Below, piece by piece: positions 1-8,838 of a DNA stretch of 64,000 nt. The DNA lies in assembly GCA_013823135.1 (NCBI GenBank), contig PNLP01000004.1, forward strand, positions 162,766 to 226,765. Direction: 5' to 3'. Every line of letters starts with the position of its first letter. The first letter of the stretch is position 1. Under the pieces are notes generated by a model, which saw only the letters and a list, made by a program, of their open reading frames with translations, was not told where the DNA came from and searched no databases. Position numbers and translations under genes: made by a program. This DNA comes from Planctomycetaceae bacterium. GTDB taxonomy: Bacteria; Planctomycetota; Planctomycetia; Gemmatales; Gemmataceae.

Positions 1-594
1 CTCTACTTTGTGATGGAACATGTTGGCGGCACGGATGTCGCGAAGGTGCTACAGGAACGGCCCCGGGTAGAATTGCGGACCGCGATTCGCCTTGCTATCC
101 AGGTTCTCGACGCTCTGGCACACGCCCATGCCCGTGGTTTGGTTCACCGAGACATCAAACCGGCGAACATCCTCCTCGCCGAATTACCCGACGGCAAACG
201 ACAGGTGAAACTCGCGGACTTCGGACTCGCCCGTGTTTACCGGGCCAGCCAGATCAGCGGTTTGACTCACTTGGGCGACCTGGGCGGCACGCCTGCCTAC
301 ATGCCACCTGAGCAGATCACGAACTATCGCGAAGTGATGCCTGCCGCCGACCAGTACAGCACCGCAGCGATGCTCTACCACATGCTGACGGGGAGTTGGG
401 TCTTCGACCTTCCACCAATGCCCGGTGGACTCCTCACCATCCTGAACAAGGAGCCGGTGCAACTGTGCGCACGCCGTCCGGATCTACCACCCGCGCTTGG
501 CGAGGTGATCCATCGTGCACTGGCGAAGAAGGCTCCCGACCGTTATCCCGATGTCGTTGCGTTCCGCCAAGCGTTAGTCCCCTTCGGACGGTGA
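1..594 (+). CDS. Ser/Thr protein kinase, C-terminal part (5' end outside window)
   Basis: The reading frame is open from base 1, so the gene begins upstream and only about 197 C-terminal residues are visible. The catalytic loop HRDIKPAN, the DFG motif (DFGLA) and the GTPAYMPPEQ activation-segment end are intact, so this is the C-lobe of an active-looking Hanks-type (PknB-like) kinase. It would phosphorylate Ser/Thr on proteins. No transmembrane or sensor domain follows the kinase lobe; it ends shortly after the last helix at GR. If a sensor domain exists it lies N-terminal, outside the window. Substrate unknown. Confidence 0.93.
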   Translation, partial: LYFVMEHVGGTDVAKVLQERPRVELRTAIRLAIQVLDALAHAHARGLVHRDIKPANILLAELPDGKRQVKLADFGLARVYRASQISGLTHLGDLGGTPAYMPPEQITNYREVMPAADQYSTAAMLYHMLTGSWVFDLPPMPGGLLTILNKEPVQLCARRPDLPPALGEVIHRALAKKAPDRYPDVVAFRQALVPFGR

Positions 595-695
595 TTTTCG
601 CTGGGCATTTGCGTCTGCGAGAGACGTTTCGTACACTTCATCGCACTTTGACTGCCGACTCACACCACACCCTCTCGTTCCTGGAGTTTCTCCCG

Positions 696-1769
696 ATGAA
701 CCGTCGCGAGTTTCTTGCATCTGCTGCCGTCGCCACAAGTGGCCCCCTCCTGCTTGGCATGACTCGCAAAGCTGAAGACCCGACCCCGGTCGTTGGGAGT
801 GGGGAACACAAGTATCAGTGCATCCACAACTGGGGTGAGTTACCGAAGGACTATGCCTGGCAGACAACACACAATGTGACAACCGATTCCGAGGGGCTGG
901 TTTACATCACGCATCAAGGTGTCGGCAAACAAATGGACACTGTACTGGTGTTCGATCCGAAGGGGAAGTTTGTTCGCTCGTTCGGCAAGGAGTGGCACGG
1001 CGGTGGCCACGGGATCGAAATTCGCAAGGAAGGCAGCGACGAGTTCATCTATCTGTCCAACACATGGACGCCGAAGATGAAGCTGGTGAAGACCGACCTC
1101 AAAGGGAAGGTGGTCTGGGAAAAGGGACGCCCCGAGTGCAAGGAATACGAACCACGGCCGGACGCGAAGGATCTCAAAAAAACCGTGAGTCCCAACTTCA
1201 ACCCCACGAACATCTGCTGGCTCCCGGATGGCGGTTTCAACGTCGGCGATGGTTACGGCTCGAACTACATGCTGAACTACGACAAGGACGGCAAGTTGGT
1301 GAAGGTGTTTGGCGGCAGTGGTAACGCGCTGGGCAAGCTCGCGACCCCTCACGGTCAGTGGCTCGACACACGCAACAAGGAGAAGCCCGTGCTCGTGGTT
1401 TGCGACCGTGCGAACGCGCGGTTGCAGTGGTTCGACCTTGAAGGCAAGGCTCTGTCGGCGTCCATCTCAAAGGAACTGGTGCTGTTCCCGGCACACGCCA
1501 AGACACACGGCGACGTGCTTCTTGTCCCGGATTTACACGCCCGCGTGAGCATTCTCGACAAGGAAAACAAACCGATCGTGCATCTCGGTGACGACGCGGA
1601 GTGGCGGAAGAAGGTACTCGATGGGTTCAAGATCCGCAGCCAGCCAAAGGAATGGGTCGCCGGCAAATTCGTTCACCCGCACGACGCGTGCTTCGACAAG
1701 GACGGCAACATCATCGTGGTCGAGTGGGTTGCGACAGGCCGTGTAACCTTCTTGAAGAAGGTTGCATAG
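696..1769 (+). CDS. Secreted NHL/six-bladed beta-propeller protein with TAT-like leader
   Basis: A 357-residue protein. The ATG at 696 is chosen because it opens a leader MNRREFLASAAVATSG, a twin-arginine-type signal (RREFL) typical of planctomycete exported proteins; the longer open frame back to 396 overlaps the upstream kinase. The mature part is built of repeated blades with D-G turns (FDPKGKFVRSFG, YDKDGKLVKVFG, FDKDGNIIVVEW), as in NHL or peptidylglycine-lyase-like propellers. Histidines recur at blade ends (PHGQW, PAHAKTHGD, HPHDA), which could bind metal. Substrate is not evident. It ends just before a bidirectional hairpin. Confidence 0.85.
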   Translation: MNRREFLASAAVATSGPLLLGMTRKAEDPTPVVGSGEHKYQCIHNWGELPKDYAWQTTHNVTTDSEGLVYITHQGVGKQMDTVLVFDPKGKFVRSFGKEWHGGGHGIEIRKEGSDEFIYLSNTWTPKMKLVKTDLKGKVVWEKGRPECKEYEPRPDAKDLKKTVSPNFNPTNICWLPDGGFNVGDGYGSNYMLNYDKDGKLVKVFGGSGNALGKLATPHGQWLDTRNKEKPVLVVCDRANARLQWFDLEGKALSASISKELVLFPAHAKTHGDVLLVPDLHARVSILDKENKPIVHLGDDAEWRKKVLDGFKIRSQPKEWVAGKFVHPHDACFDKDGNIIVVEWVATGRVTFLKKVA

Positions 1770-1786
1770 GAAGGGTAGGAATGAGG

Positions 1787-1811
1787 AGGCGTGGCATGGA
1801 CTGCCACGCCT
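1787..1811. terminator. Hairpin between convergent genes
   Basis: Arms aggcgtggca and tgccacgcct are perfectly complementary around a 5-base loop. It lies in the 48-base gap between the propeller gene (+) and the phosphorylase gene (-), the right place for a bidirectional terminator. No T-run follows. Confidence 0.55.
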
Positions 1812-1817
1812 GCACAA

Positions 1818-2570
1818 TCAAATAAGCTCTTGAAGCAACGCGGCTAGACGCTCAACAGCCATTTTCGCGTTCACCAGAACCTCGGCATGATCGAGCGTGC
1901 CTGAGTTGATGCCCGCAGCCTTGTTCGTGACGCACGAGATTGCCGCAACTTCCAGACCCACTTCCGCAGCAGCCTCGGCTTCAAGAGCCGTAGACATGCC
2001 CACCGCATCGGCCCCACAGGCCGCCATCGCTCGAATCTCGGCGGGCGTCTCGTAACACGGTCCTGTAAGTGCCGCGTAAATCCCGGCGAGTAAGTCGGGC
2101 ATTCTCTTCAGTAAACCCGCCGAGTACGGGGTTCGCACGCCCGAGCCACTGGCAAGGGACTTCCAGGCATCACCCCCGACAAGCTTGATGTGCCCGCGGA
2201 TCGCCATGAGCGAGCCGGGTTGCAGCGAAGGATGTAACCCACCCGCGGCGTTTGTGAGAACCAATCTCTTCACTCCCAGACTCGCAGCGATGCGGACGGG
2301 AGCAGTTACCGTCTCACGTGTGTGCCCTTCGTAGAAGTGGAGTCGCCCGAAGAACAAGAGCGCGGGCGTTCCATTCCAGTGACCCACCGCGATCCGGCTC
2401 TGGTGCCCCTGAACGGTCGTCGAAACGAGGCCGGGCACATCCACGAACGCGACACTGGCAGCTTCCTTGAACCCCATTGTGACGCCACCGAGTCCCGAAC
2501 CGAGCACCACTGCGGTGCTCGGGCGGAGTGTTCGGGTGGCCGACTCGAACATCGTGAATGCTGCTGACAT
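1818..2570 (-). CDS. Purine nucleoside phosphorylase (trimeric PNP family)
   Basis: Phosphorolytic cleavage of purine nucleosides to base plus (deoxy)ribose-1-phosphate, cytosolic purine salvage. Family landmarks are in order: phosphate-binding VLGSGLGG near the N-terminus, GRLHFYEGH, LTNAAGGLHPSL, GPCYETPAEIRA, the GMST sugar-binding turn and the base-contacting VTNKAAGI. About 250 residues fits the PNP-I trimer class. An alternative ATG at 2615 overlaps the upstream stop as ATGA, which would suggest translational coupling with the cytidylate-kinase-like gene; I prefer 2570 because the leader then matches family length and an AGG lies close upstream. Confidence 0.93.
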   Translation of the reverse strand: MSAAFTMFESATRTLRPSTAVVLGSGLGGVTMGFKEAASVAFVDVPGLVSTTVQGHQSRIAVGHWNGTPALLFFGRLHFYEGHTRETVTAPVRIAASLGVKRLVLTNAAGGLHPSLQPGSLMAIRGHIKLVGGDAWKSLASGSGVRTPYSAGLLKRMPDLLAGIYAALTGPCYETPAEIRAMAACGADAVGMSTALEAEAAAEVGLEVAAISCVTNKAAGINSGTLDHAEVLVNAKMAVERLAALLQELI

Positions 2571-2611
2571 GAGCCTAACGTGTCCTGAACATTGGGGACC
2601 TGACTTCCAAG

Positions 2612-3340
2612 TCATGCCCCCGGAATTGCGTCGAGACCTCTCACCTCTTCCGATTCGCGGATCTCAGCAAACATCTGCTTTGTGCGTACGGCCCAACCAA
2701 TGAATTGGGCCGTCCCCTCGATTCCCAGGCGCTGAGCATTCACGACCATGTCGTAAGCCGTCAGGTCGGTCGGATCACCACCGAGTGACGTCAAGTACTC
2801 CGCGCGGCGTTGGTCCCGTGCCCGTACCTCGATGGCAGCTTCTTCGCGACTCAACCGAAGCCACTGCGCGAAGTATGCGATCCGCGATTCCGGTGGCGCA
2901 ACGATCCGAACGTGGATCGTTGTCTCGATAGGAAGCAGATAACCCGCACCTCGGCCGACAATCACCACATCCCCTCGGGCGGCCACCGCGAGGAGTAATT
3001 CGATCATCGCGAGCGTCCCTGGTTCAGCGGTAACTCGTTTTTGCCGCTGGAGTTGTATCAGGTGTGCTGCAGCCCATGCTTTGGAGCCGTTCGGGAGATC
3101 AGCGAGAAACTGCGCCCGCGCCGTGTCGTCTTCCACCAAGTAGTCAAGAGTTTCGTTGTCGAAGACTTGCCAACCTAGCAATTCGCCGACTTTCTGTGCG
3201 ATGGTTCCGCCACGCGCCCCAGCCTGCCGACTGATCGCAACGACGAGGCCACGCGGACGTGTGAGTGGAGCGGACGCTTCCGGATCGCCTCGGTAGCCAT
3301 GCGCCGGTGGGCTGGCAAAATCCATATTGGACGTTGGCAT
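2612..3340 (-). CDS. Cytidylate kinase-like protein
   Basis: A 242-residue protein with the N-terminal core VVAISRQAGARGGTIAQKVGELLG, which has the layout of the cytidylate-kinase-like family (PF13189 type): a variant P-loop in which the usual GKS/GKT is replaced by GARGGTIA. Further family marks are VFDNETLDYL, a GRGAGYLLP strand and VRIVAPPESR. These proteins are probably nucleoside monophosphate kinases, but substrates of this subfamily are mostly untested. Its stop codon overlaps a possible ATG of the PNP gene, which suggests a shared nucleotide-related transcript. Confidence 0.8.
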   Translation of the reverse strand: MPTSNMDFASPPAHGYRGDPEASAPLTRPRGLVVAISRQAGARGGTIAQKVGELLGWQVFDNETLDYLVEDDTARAQFLADLPNGSKAWAAAHLIQLQRQKRVTAEPGTLAMIELLLAVAARGDVVIVGRGAGYLLPIETTIHVRIVAPPESRIAYFAQWLRLSREEAAIEVRARDQRRAEYLTSLGGDPTDLTAYDMVVNAQRLGIEGTAQFIGWAVRTKQMFAEIRESEEVRGLDAIPGA

Positions 3341-3445
3341 TGGGCGAAACCTCGACTGACTTCATCGTCAGGTTGTCTGCAACGATGAAATAACTTTGGA
3401 TGGAACTGATCTATGACCATCGCCTGGAAGACTGTGACACGTCTC

Positions 3446-4489
3446 CTACACGTCGTCACGGTATTCCAACCGTGCAAACAACCACGTCCCCAACACGGTC
3501 AGGCTAATTGTGGCAATTCCAAGAACGAACCAGGCGGTGGATGATGACTCGGGTTGCGAAAAATCCATCATCCCGGCCGGATATCCTACCTCCGTAGCCG
3601 CATTATACATGAGAGAACGAGAGTAAAAGGTGAGACTCAGTAACTTCAAACTTCCCGGCAATGCGGCAACCAATGCCTCGAAGAAGAAGACATACACCAA
3701 CCCCACCACGACGGGCCTCCGGAACAACGCGCCTACCAGATGGAAGAGTGCCGAGAACGCGACCGTCCCGGCAGCGGCAGCGGGCCAGTACAGCGGAAAC
3801 GCGCGATGACCGTAATCCCCACCTGCCAAGCACAGAGCGCCAAAGCCCCCCAGCGCGAACAACACGCACCAAGGCAGTGTGCCCACGAACTTCGCGAGGT
3901 AGATTGCGGATCGCGGCATCGGCCTCGTCATCACCCACACGAGTGACCGCGATTCCCGCTCAGTGCCGAATGCGGCAGAAGCGTAAGCCAGCGTGAACAT
4001 GGGCAACACGAATCCGAAATACGCTCCGAGGATGACCCACCGCGAGAAGTTCATGAACGCCCATTTATCCTTGAATGTTTCCGACTCCATCACCGCCTGG
4101 GGGATGGAGAGAATCAGCGTCTGAATGCCGTCCTTCAAGGGGTCGAACGGCGACGGCACTTCATGTAGGGCAATCTGAGCAACTCCGGGAAGCGGGACTG
4201 TCTCGTATCGTTTCGAGTCATAGCGACCGGGGAGAAGTTGTTGCTCGGCGAATTGGCGATGGGTCAGGTCGCGTCGGACAGGTCGATCCGGGAGTCCCCA
4301 GCGATCTCGTGCTGTTACGATTCCCACGCTCACCACAACAAGCCCGAGCAACCCAACCGATACCCAACCCATTTGCCGAACGCGCCAGTGCCGCTGGAAC
4401 GACAGTACAGTCAACACGACGAACGCGGTCACCACGCTGCCGCTGCTGGGTGGATGTTCGGCAGTCATCGAAAGTTCGCGGGGTTGCAT
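3446..4489 (-). CDS. ABC-2 type transporter permease
   Basis: About 347 residues with a membrane segment near the N-terminus (WVSVGLLGLVVVSVGIV) followed by a soluble extracytoplasmic part, then five or so further hydrophobic segments (YFGFVLPMFTLAYASAAFG, AAAAGTVAFSALFHLVGALF, AWFVLGIATISLTVLGTW). The motif RESRSLVWVMTRPMPRSAIYLAKF is the ABC-2 signature region in which the permease meets its ATPase. Starts at 4489 (MQPREL) or 4468 (MTAEHPP) are both possible; neither has a clear ribosome site. The ATPase gene lies 46 bases upstream, so the two form an exporter of unknown cargo. Confidence 0.85.
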   Translation of the reverse strand: MQPRELSMTAEHPPSSGSVVTAFVVLTVLSFQRHWRVRQMGWVSVGLLGLVVVSVGIVTARDRWGLPDRPVRRDLTHRQFAEQQLLPGRYDSKRYETVPLPGVAQIALHEVPSPFDPLKDGIQTLILSIPQAVMESETFKDKWAFMNFSRWVILGAYFGFVLPMFTLAYASAAFGTERESRSLVWVMTRPMPRSAIYLAKFVGTLPWCVLFALGGFGALCLAGGDYGHRAFPLYWPAAAAGTVAFSALFHLVGALFRRPVVVGLVYVFFFEALVAALPGSLKLLSLTFYSRSLMYNAATEVGYPAGMMDFSQPESSSTAWFVLGIATISLTVLGTWLFARLEYRDDV

Positions 4490-4535
4490 TCGGAAACCGT
4501 GGAGTGTCGTGGTGCTCAGCTCGCCAGCGAGTCGA

Positions 4536-5573
4536 TCAGGTCCGTCCCGATCCGCCGAGCAGATATCCGAGAATGTCGTGCGCGGACTCGTCGAGTGCTT
4601 CCAACCGACGCACTTCCAGTTGTTCCTCAATCACGAGCCGCGAGAATGTCTGAAAGAATCGTTTCGGGTTCCTGGCTTTCACAACCAACCCCTCGGGTTC
4701 CGGGGCTTTCCCGATATCCACCGCAAGCACCTCGGGAATCGCAAGCAACAATCGGGCGAGGTCGCGTGGACGGTCCACGTCGATCCGGACCGAGAGTGGA
4801 TGATCGTCGAGCAGTTCACGGATCTGCGGCAGCGTCCCCACCGCTGCAATCCGCCCCCGTGCCATGATGGCGACGTGGTTCGTCAACTTCTCCAGCGCTT
4901 CGAGTTCGTGGCTCGAGATGAGTAGGCATTTCCCCTGTGTCGCGAGGGACTGGAACACCTCCAGCAGTTCCTGCCGGCCGATGGGGTCGATCCCGGAAAG
5001 TGGCTCATCCAGAATCAACAGTTCCGGATCGTGAAGCAGCGCCTGTGCGAGCTTCACACGCTGCCGCATTCCCTTGGAGTAGCCACGGAGTTTGCGGTCA
5101 GCACGATCACGCATCCCGACTCGTTCCAGCACGTCTTCCGTTCGCTGGGTGGACTCGGCACGGGTGTAACCGCACAATCGCGCCATCACCCAGACGAACC
5201 GACGACCGGAAAGATCTTCGTAGAACGCATCGACATCGGGGCAATAGCCGACGAGTCGCCGTGCTTGCCAGTCCCACGCATCAATTCCGCGAACGCTGAC
5301 GCGGCCGAGCGTCGGCTTCAGCTGACCGTTTGCCATGCGAAGGAGCGTGGACTTCCCCGAGCCGTTCGCTCCGACCAATCCCGTGATACCGCCAGTGAGC
5401 GACAGCGTGACCTGATTCAAGGCGAGCACGCTCCCGTACCACTTGGACACTTGTTCGAAGAGAAGCAACGGTTCGGGAAATGCGGGGTGCGGAATGCGGG
5501 GTGCGGAATCGAAATCCGGATTCGATCCGCTTGTGGCGTCTGGGTCTGCTGACTTCAATTCCGCACTCCGCAT
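4536..5573 (-). CDS. ABC transporter ATP-binding protein
   Basis: ATPase subunit with Walker A GANGSGKST, signature YSKGMRQRVKLAQAL (YSKGM replaces LSGGQ, common in ABC-2 exporters), Walker B LLILDEPLSGIDP and the switch His in LLISSHE. The protein core starts at LLLFEQVSKWYG. Everything N-terminal of that, including the only nearby ATG (5573), is encoded by the inverted repeat at 5480-5587. A TTG at the first Leu of LLLFEQ could be the original start. It sits between the two permeases in one minus-strand unit and probably serves the permease downstream of it. Confidence 0.88.
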   Translation of the reverse strand: MRSAELKSADPDATSGSNPDFDSAPRIPHPAFPEPLLLFEQVSKWYGSVLALNQVTLSLTGGITGLVGANGSGKSTLLRMANGQLKPTLGRVSVRGIDAWDWQARRLVGYCPDVDAFYEDLSGRRFVWVMARLCGYTRAESTQRTEDVLERVGMRDRADRKLRGYSKGMRQRVKLAQALLHDPELLILDEPLSGIDPIGRQELLEVFQSLATQGKCLLISSHELEALEKLTNHVAIMARGRIAAVGTLPQIRELLDDHPLSVRIDVDRPRDLARLLLAIPEVLAVDIGKAPEPEGLVVKARNPKRFFQTFSRLVIEEQLEVRRLEALDESAHDILGYLLGGSGRT

Positions 5574-5587
5574 TCCGCACCCCGCAT
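5480..5587. repeat. Long inverted repeat, family A (copy 1)
   Basis: Left arm 5480-5509 and right arm 5558-5587 are complementary at 29 of 30 positions. Each arm is a tandem pair of a 14-base unit related to atgcggggtgcgga. The 48-base centre holds a smaller palindrome (aaatccggatt). It begins 3 bases after the stop codon of the upstream permease and runs into the ABC ATPase reading frame, where it is translated as about 35 residues. Related copies lie at 8757-8834 and 40615-40707. Confidence 0.9.
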
Positions 5588-5590
5588 GAC

Positions 5591-6523
5591 TCAACTGATG
5601 ATTTCCACCGCCTGCACACGCCGCCGCAGATAAATCAAGCAGACGCCACACACGGTACCAACCATCGCCCACGCTTCCCAGAACTCCGGTTGCGGAGCGG
5701 GTCGGATCGTTGCGTGCTCGGCACCCAGGCACCACAGCCCACACAAGTATAGGCTGTTCCACAGGTCGATCAGTTTCCACCTGGGGTCAACCTCGCGGCC
5801 CAGTTGATCGCCGAGCATCCGAAGGAACACGAACAGCCCCATCCAGATCATGACCATCGGCACCGCACGCCGAACCCACACGGCCGTTGCAACGACCAGC
5901 AAGCTGAGGGTCACCGTGAGCACAAGCCCGTACCCAAGCACACCGAGCAGGAGGTCGAGGTTATCGAGGTAGTACGTCTTCCAGTCGTACAGGAGCCCCG
6001 CTTCGACCCACAATACGATGGCCGGCACCGTGACGAGTAGGTTCACGAAGATGCCAATCGCAAGGCACTTGCCAAGTACATAGTGCCATCGTCCGATGGG
6101 TTTCGAGAGGTAGAACGGCAGGCTCCCGTGAAAGAAATCGTTGCCGACTAGGACGGAACCCGCGAGTGCGAGCAAGATGACGAGCACGTACCCCTGGTAC
6201 CAGATGAAGTTGCCAAACGTGTGGGCGGTTCCGTTCAGGGCGAGCTTATCGAAGAACTTCGTCAGGTTGCCAATGGTCACGGGGATGCCCGCGAACCGCA
6301 CCGTTTCGGTCGCGAGTTGGTTGGTGATCCAGACGACGAGGTACTGCGCGTAGAAGAAGAAAAAGAACACGAGCAGGCCGAGGGCGAACAGACCCCAAAG
6401 TAGCCGCCGACGGATCATCAACTTGATCGACACACGCGCCATCGCAACGGAGGCGTACAGCGGCCCGTGGGGCGTTCCACGCCACGGTCGATAGCGAAGC
6501 AGTGTGTCGGTTTGAGCAGCCAC
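5591..6523 (-). CDS. ABC-2 type transporter permease
   Basis: A 310-residue membrane protein. A cytoplasmic N-terminus is followed by a very hydrophobic segment (ALGLLVFFFFFYAQYLVVWI) and five more (YVLVILLALAGSVLVG, IFVNLLVTVPAIVLWV, GLVLTVTLSLLVVATAV, VPMVMIWMGLFVFLRML, VGTVCGVCLIYL). The cytosolic SLPFYLSKPIGRWHYVLGK stretch is the ATPase-contacting ABC-2 motif. It lies 43 bases downstream of the ATPase gene at 6567-7499, its likely partner. Cargo unknown. Confidence 0.87.
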   Translation of the reverse strand: MAAQTDTLLRYRPWRGTPHGPLYASVAMARVSIKLMIRRRLLWGLFALGLLVFFFFFYAQYLVVWITNQLATETVRFAGIPVTIGNLTKFFDKLALNGTAHTFGNFIWYQGYVLVILLALAGSVLVGNDFFHGSLPFYLSKPIGRWHYVLGKCLAIGIFVNLLVTVPAIVLWVEAGLLYDWKTYYLDNLDLLLGVLGYGLVLTVTLSLLVVATAVWVRRAVPMVMIWMGLFVFLRMLGDQLGREVDPRWKLIDLWNSLYLCGLWCLGAEHATIRPAPQPEFWEAWAMVGTVCGVCLIYLRRRVQAVEIIS

Positions 6524-6540
6524 GCATTACCCATTTAGCT

Positions 6541-6558
6541 GTCGCCCCATCGGGGCGC
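6541..6558. repeat. Short GC palindrome (gcgccccgatggggcg type)
   Basis: On the minus strand this reads ggcgccccgatggggcgac, the same core as at 38126-38144 and, more loosely, at 7511-7529 and 31168-31185. It lies in the 43-base gap between an ABC ATPase stop and its permease start. Confidence 0.6.
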
Positions 6559-6566
6559 CAAAACCA

Positions 6567-7499
6567 TCACGTTCCCACTGTCCGGAGGAACAACTCTTCG
6601 AGTGTCTCGTCGTCGGGCACCAGCAATCGAATGACTGCTTGGCTCGCCTCGGCGAGTTTGAAGAATGCCAGGTTCGTCCACCCCGGTGGCACCGCGACTC
6701 GCCATTCGCCCTGTCCGTCGTCGGCAAGGAGTTTGACTTCACGCGCTAACAACTCGGAGCGAAACTGCGGTAACTCGCCCTGCACGCGAATGCGGTAGCG
6801 ATCCTGCCGGCGGGCGCATAACTCGCTCACCGTGCCTTGCCCTCGCACGCGGCCACCCGCCATGATGACGACTCGCTCGCAGACTGCTTCCACATCCGCG
6901 AGCAAGTGCGTCGAGAGGATCACCGATTTCCCGTGATCGGTGGCCAACGACGCGACCAGCCGCAACATGGCATCGCGACCAGCCGGATCGAGCCCGGAGG
7001 TCGGTTCATCGAGAAGCAGGACGGGCGGATCGTGAACGATTGCCTGTGCGAGTTTGGCCCGTTGCTTCATGCCAGCCGAGTAGTCCTGCACTTGCCGGTA
7101 TCGGGCCTCTTCAAGTTCCAGGTAAGACAGCACTTCGTGTGCCCGCCGCTGGGCTTCGCGTCGTGGCATCCCATAGAGTTCACCCGCAAGGCTGACGTAT
7201 TCGACGCCCGACAAACCGGGTACGAGCGAGTCGGCTTCGGGCATGAAGCCAATGAGTCGCCGCAATCGCCAGTTGCCTTCCGAGTCGCCATCGCCACCGA
7301 GTTCCTGATCGAGAACACGACCCGTTCCCGACGACGGTGGAATCAACCCCATGAGGATCTTGAGGAGAGTGGACTTCCCGGCACCGTTCGGACCGAGCAA
7401 CCCAATCCGCCCCGGAGGCAGCGAAAGGGTAACTTCGTGCAGCGCCGTGAACGGGCCGAACGTGCGGGAGACGGAGTTCAGTTCGATCAGTGGTTGCAT
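6567..7499 (-). CDS. ABC transporter ATP-binding protein
   Basis: A 310-residue ATPase of the multidrug/lipid exporter (CcmA) class: Walker A GPNGAGKST, Q-loop region GFMPEADSL, signature YSAGMKQRAKLAQAI, Walker B VLLLDEPTSGLDP, H-loop ILSTHLL. A C-terminal extension of about 90 residues follows the nucleotide-binding domain. It starts with MQPLIELNSVSRTFG directly after the argJ end and pairs with the permease downstream. Both ATPases in this run have A/G-for-LSGGQ signatures, so they may be sister exporters from one duplication. Confidence 0.92.
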   Translation of the reverse strand: MQPLIELNSVSRTFGPFTALHEVTLSLPPGRIGLLGPNGAGKSTLLKILMGLIPPSSGTGRVLDQELGGDGDSEGNWRLRRLIGFMPEADSLVPGLSGVEYVSLAGELYGMPRREAQRRAHEVLSYLELEEARYRQVQDYSAGMKQRAKLAQAIVHDPPVLLLDEPTSGLDPAGRDAMLRLVASLATDHGKSVILSTHLLADVEAVCERVVIMAGGRVRGQGTVSELCARRQDRYRIRVQGELPQFRSELLAREVKLLADDGQGEWRVAVPPGWTNLAFFKLAEASQAVIRLLVPDDETLEELFLRTVGT

Positions 7500-7510
7500 T
7501 ATGTTTAGCC

Positions 7511-7529
7511 GTCGTCCCAGCGGGGCGAC
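7511..7529. repeat. Short GC palindrome (gtcgtccc/ggggcgac)
   Basis: Imperfect copy of the gtcgcccc-nnn-ggggcgac palindrome, in the 34-base gap between argJ and the ABC ATPase gene. The short spacing argues that it is not a terminator that fully separates the genes. Confidence 0.5.
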
Positions 7530-7533
7530 CGCA

Positions 7534-8712
7534 TCACGTCGTGTAATCCGCGTTCAATCGAATGTACTCGGGGGTCAGGTCGCAGGTGTAGAAAGTGCAA
7601 CGTCCAGAGCCGAGCGTGAACCGCAGCTTGAAATGTACCTCGCGGTTGTGCTTCAGATACGCCGATGCGGACGCGGTATCGAACGGCAGTGGAGTTCCAC
7701 TACGGTAGAGGAGCATGTCCCCCATCCACATCGAGAGGTCTTTCTCGTCGAACTGCACGCCCGAGTAGCCAGCAGCGGAAACCACGCGGCCCCAGTTCGG
7801 GTCGGCACCGTACACCGCCGTCTTCACCAGAGCACTCTCGGCGATCGCCTTTGCGACAGTTCGCGCGTCGGCATCGGTGCGACAGCCTTCCACTTCGATG
7901 CTGATGAGGTGCTGTGCTCCCTCGGCGTCGATGGCGATTTTGCGGGCGAGTTCCACGCACACGCTCATGACCGCATCCTGAAACGCAGCCAGCTCGGGGC
8001 CGATGAGTTGCGGGCCTGTGCCGTTGGCGAGCAGGAAAACTGTGTCGTTTGTGCTGGTGTGACCTTCGACCGAGATGCAGTTGAAGCTGCGGTCGCAGGC
8101 GGCCTTCAGGGTATGGTGCAGGTCGGCTTCACTAACGGCGGCATCCGTGAGAACGAAGCCGAGCATGGTCGCCATGTTCGGGCCGATCATCGCCGCACCC
8201 TTGGCGAAACCGGTGATCGTGAACCCGTTCTGTTCGCGGGTTGCGATCTTGATGCCCGTATCAGTCGTGAGGATTGCGGCAGCGGCGTGGCTCAGCGCGT
8301 CATGGCCCGGCACGGCTTCACGAGTCGCCTTCGGGACACCGGCTTCGAGAATCGGCATCGGAAGTGGTCGGCCGATCACGCCGGTCGATGCGACGAGCAC
8401 CTGTTCCGGCTTGCAGCCGAGTTCGAGCGACACAAGCTCGGCCATGCGGTGTGCGTCGGCAATCCCTTGCTCGCCGGTGCATGCGTTCGCATTCCCGGAG
8501 CAGATGACGATGGCACGCGCGTCGGCTCGTGGTAGCTTCGCCTTGCTGACGTGCACGGGGGCTGCGCACACGCGGTTTTGCGTGAACACGCCCGCCGCTG
8601 TGGCTGGGGAATCGCAAATTACGACGGCGATATCGCGTCGGTCCGGTTCGGTTCGTAAGCCGCTAACGATGCCCGCATACCGGAACCCGCGGGCGAGATG
8701 CCATTCGTTCAT
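7534..8712 (-). CDS. argJ: Bifunctional ornithine acetyltransferase / N-acetylglutamate synthase ArgJ
   Basis: Transfers acetyl from N-acetylornithine to glutamate (and can use acetyl-CoA) in the cyclic arginine pathway. The ATG at 8712 gives 392 residues, the normal length; the open frame further up is family-A repeat sequence. The self-cleavage site is clear: MIGPNMATMLGF, with cleavage expected between Ala and the nucleophilic Thr to give alpha and beta chains. The second family block SVEGHTSTNDT and the C-terminal DLTPEYIRLNADYTT are present. It lies downstream of tuf on the same strand; no other arg genes are in the window. Confidence 0.96.
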   Translation of the reverse strand: MNEWHLARGFRYAGIVSGLRTEPDRRDIAVVICDSPATAAGVFTQNRVCAAPVHVSKAKLPRADARAIVICSGNANACTGEQGIADAHRMAELVSLELGCKPEQVLVASTGVIGRPLPMPILEAGVPKATREAVPGHDALSHAAAAILTTDTGIKIATREQNGFTITGFAKGAAMIGPNMATMLGFVLTDAAVSEADLHHTLKAACDRSFNCISVEGHTSTNDTVFLLANGTGPQLIGPELAAFQDAVMSVCVELARKIAIDAEGAQHLISIEVEGCRTDADARTVAKAIAESALVKTAVYGADPNWGRVVSAAGYSGVQFDEKDLSMWMGDMLLYRSGTPLPFDTASASAYLKHNREVHFKLRFTLGSGRCTFYTCDLTPEYIRLNADYTT

Positions 8713-8756
8713 GCTGCAATCGTATACCGGCAGGCAAGAGGCGACCATTCCAACGC

Positions 8757-8834
8757 GAAGTGCGGGACGCGGAATGCGGAACGAAGAGTGTTTTCGGTTC
8801 TTCACTCCGCGCTCCGCACTCCGCGTTCCGCGTC
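8757..8834. repeat. Long inverted repeat, family A (copy 2, imperfect)
   Basis: Arms gaagtgcgggacgcggaatg... and its imperfect complement ...ctccgcgttccgcgtc flank a short centre near 8795. The right arm ends about 4 bases from the tuf stop codon (8839-8841), and the element fills most of the gap to the argJ start. Sequence units are those of the copies at 5480-5587 and 40615-40707, with more mismatches. Confidence 0.75.
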
Positions 8835-8838
8835 GGTA

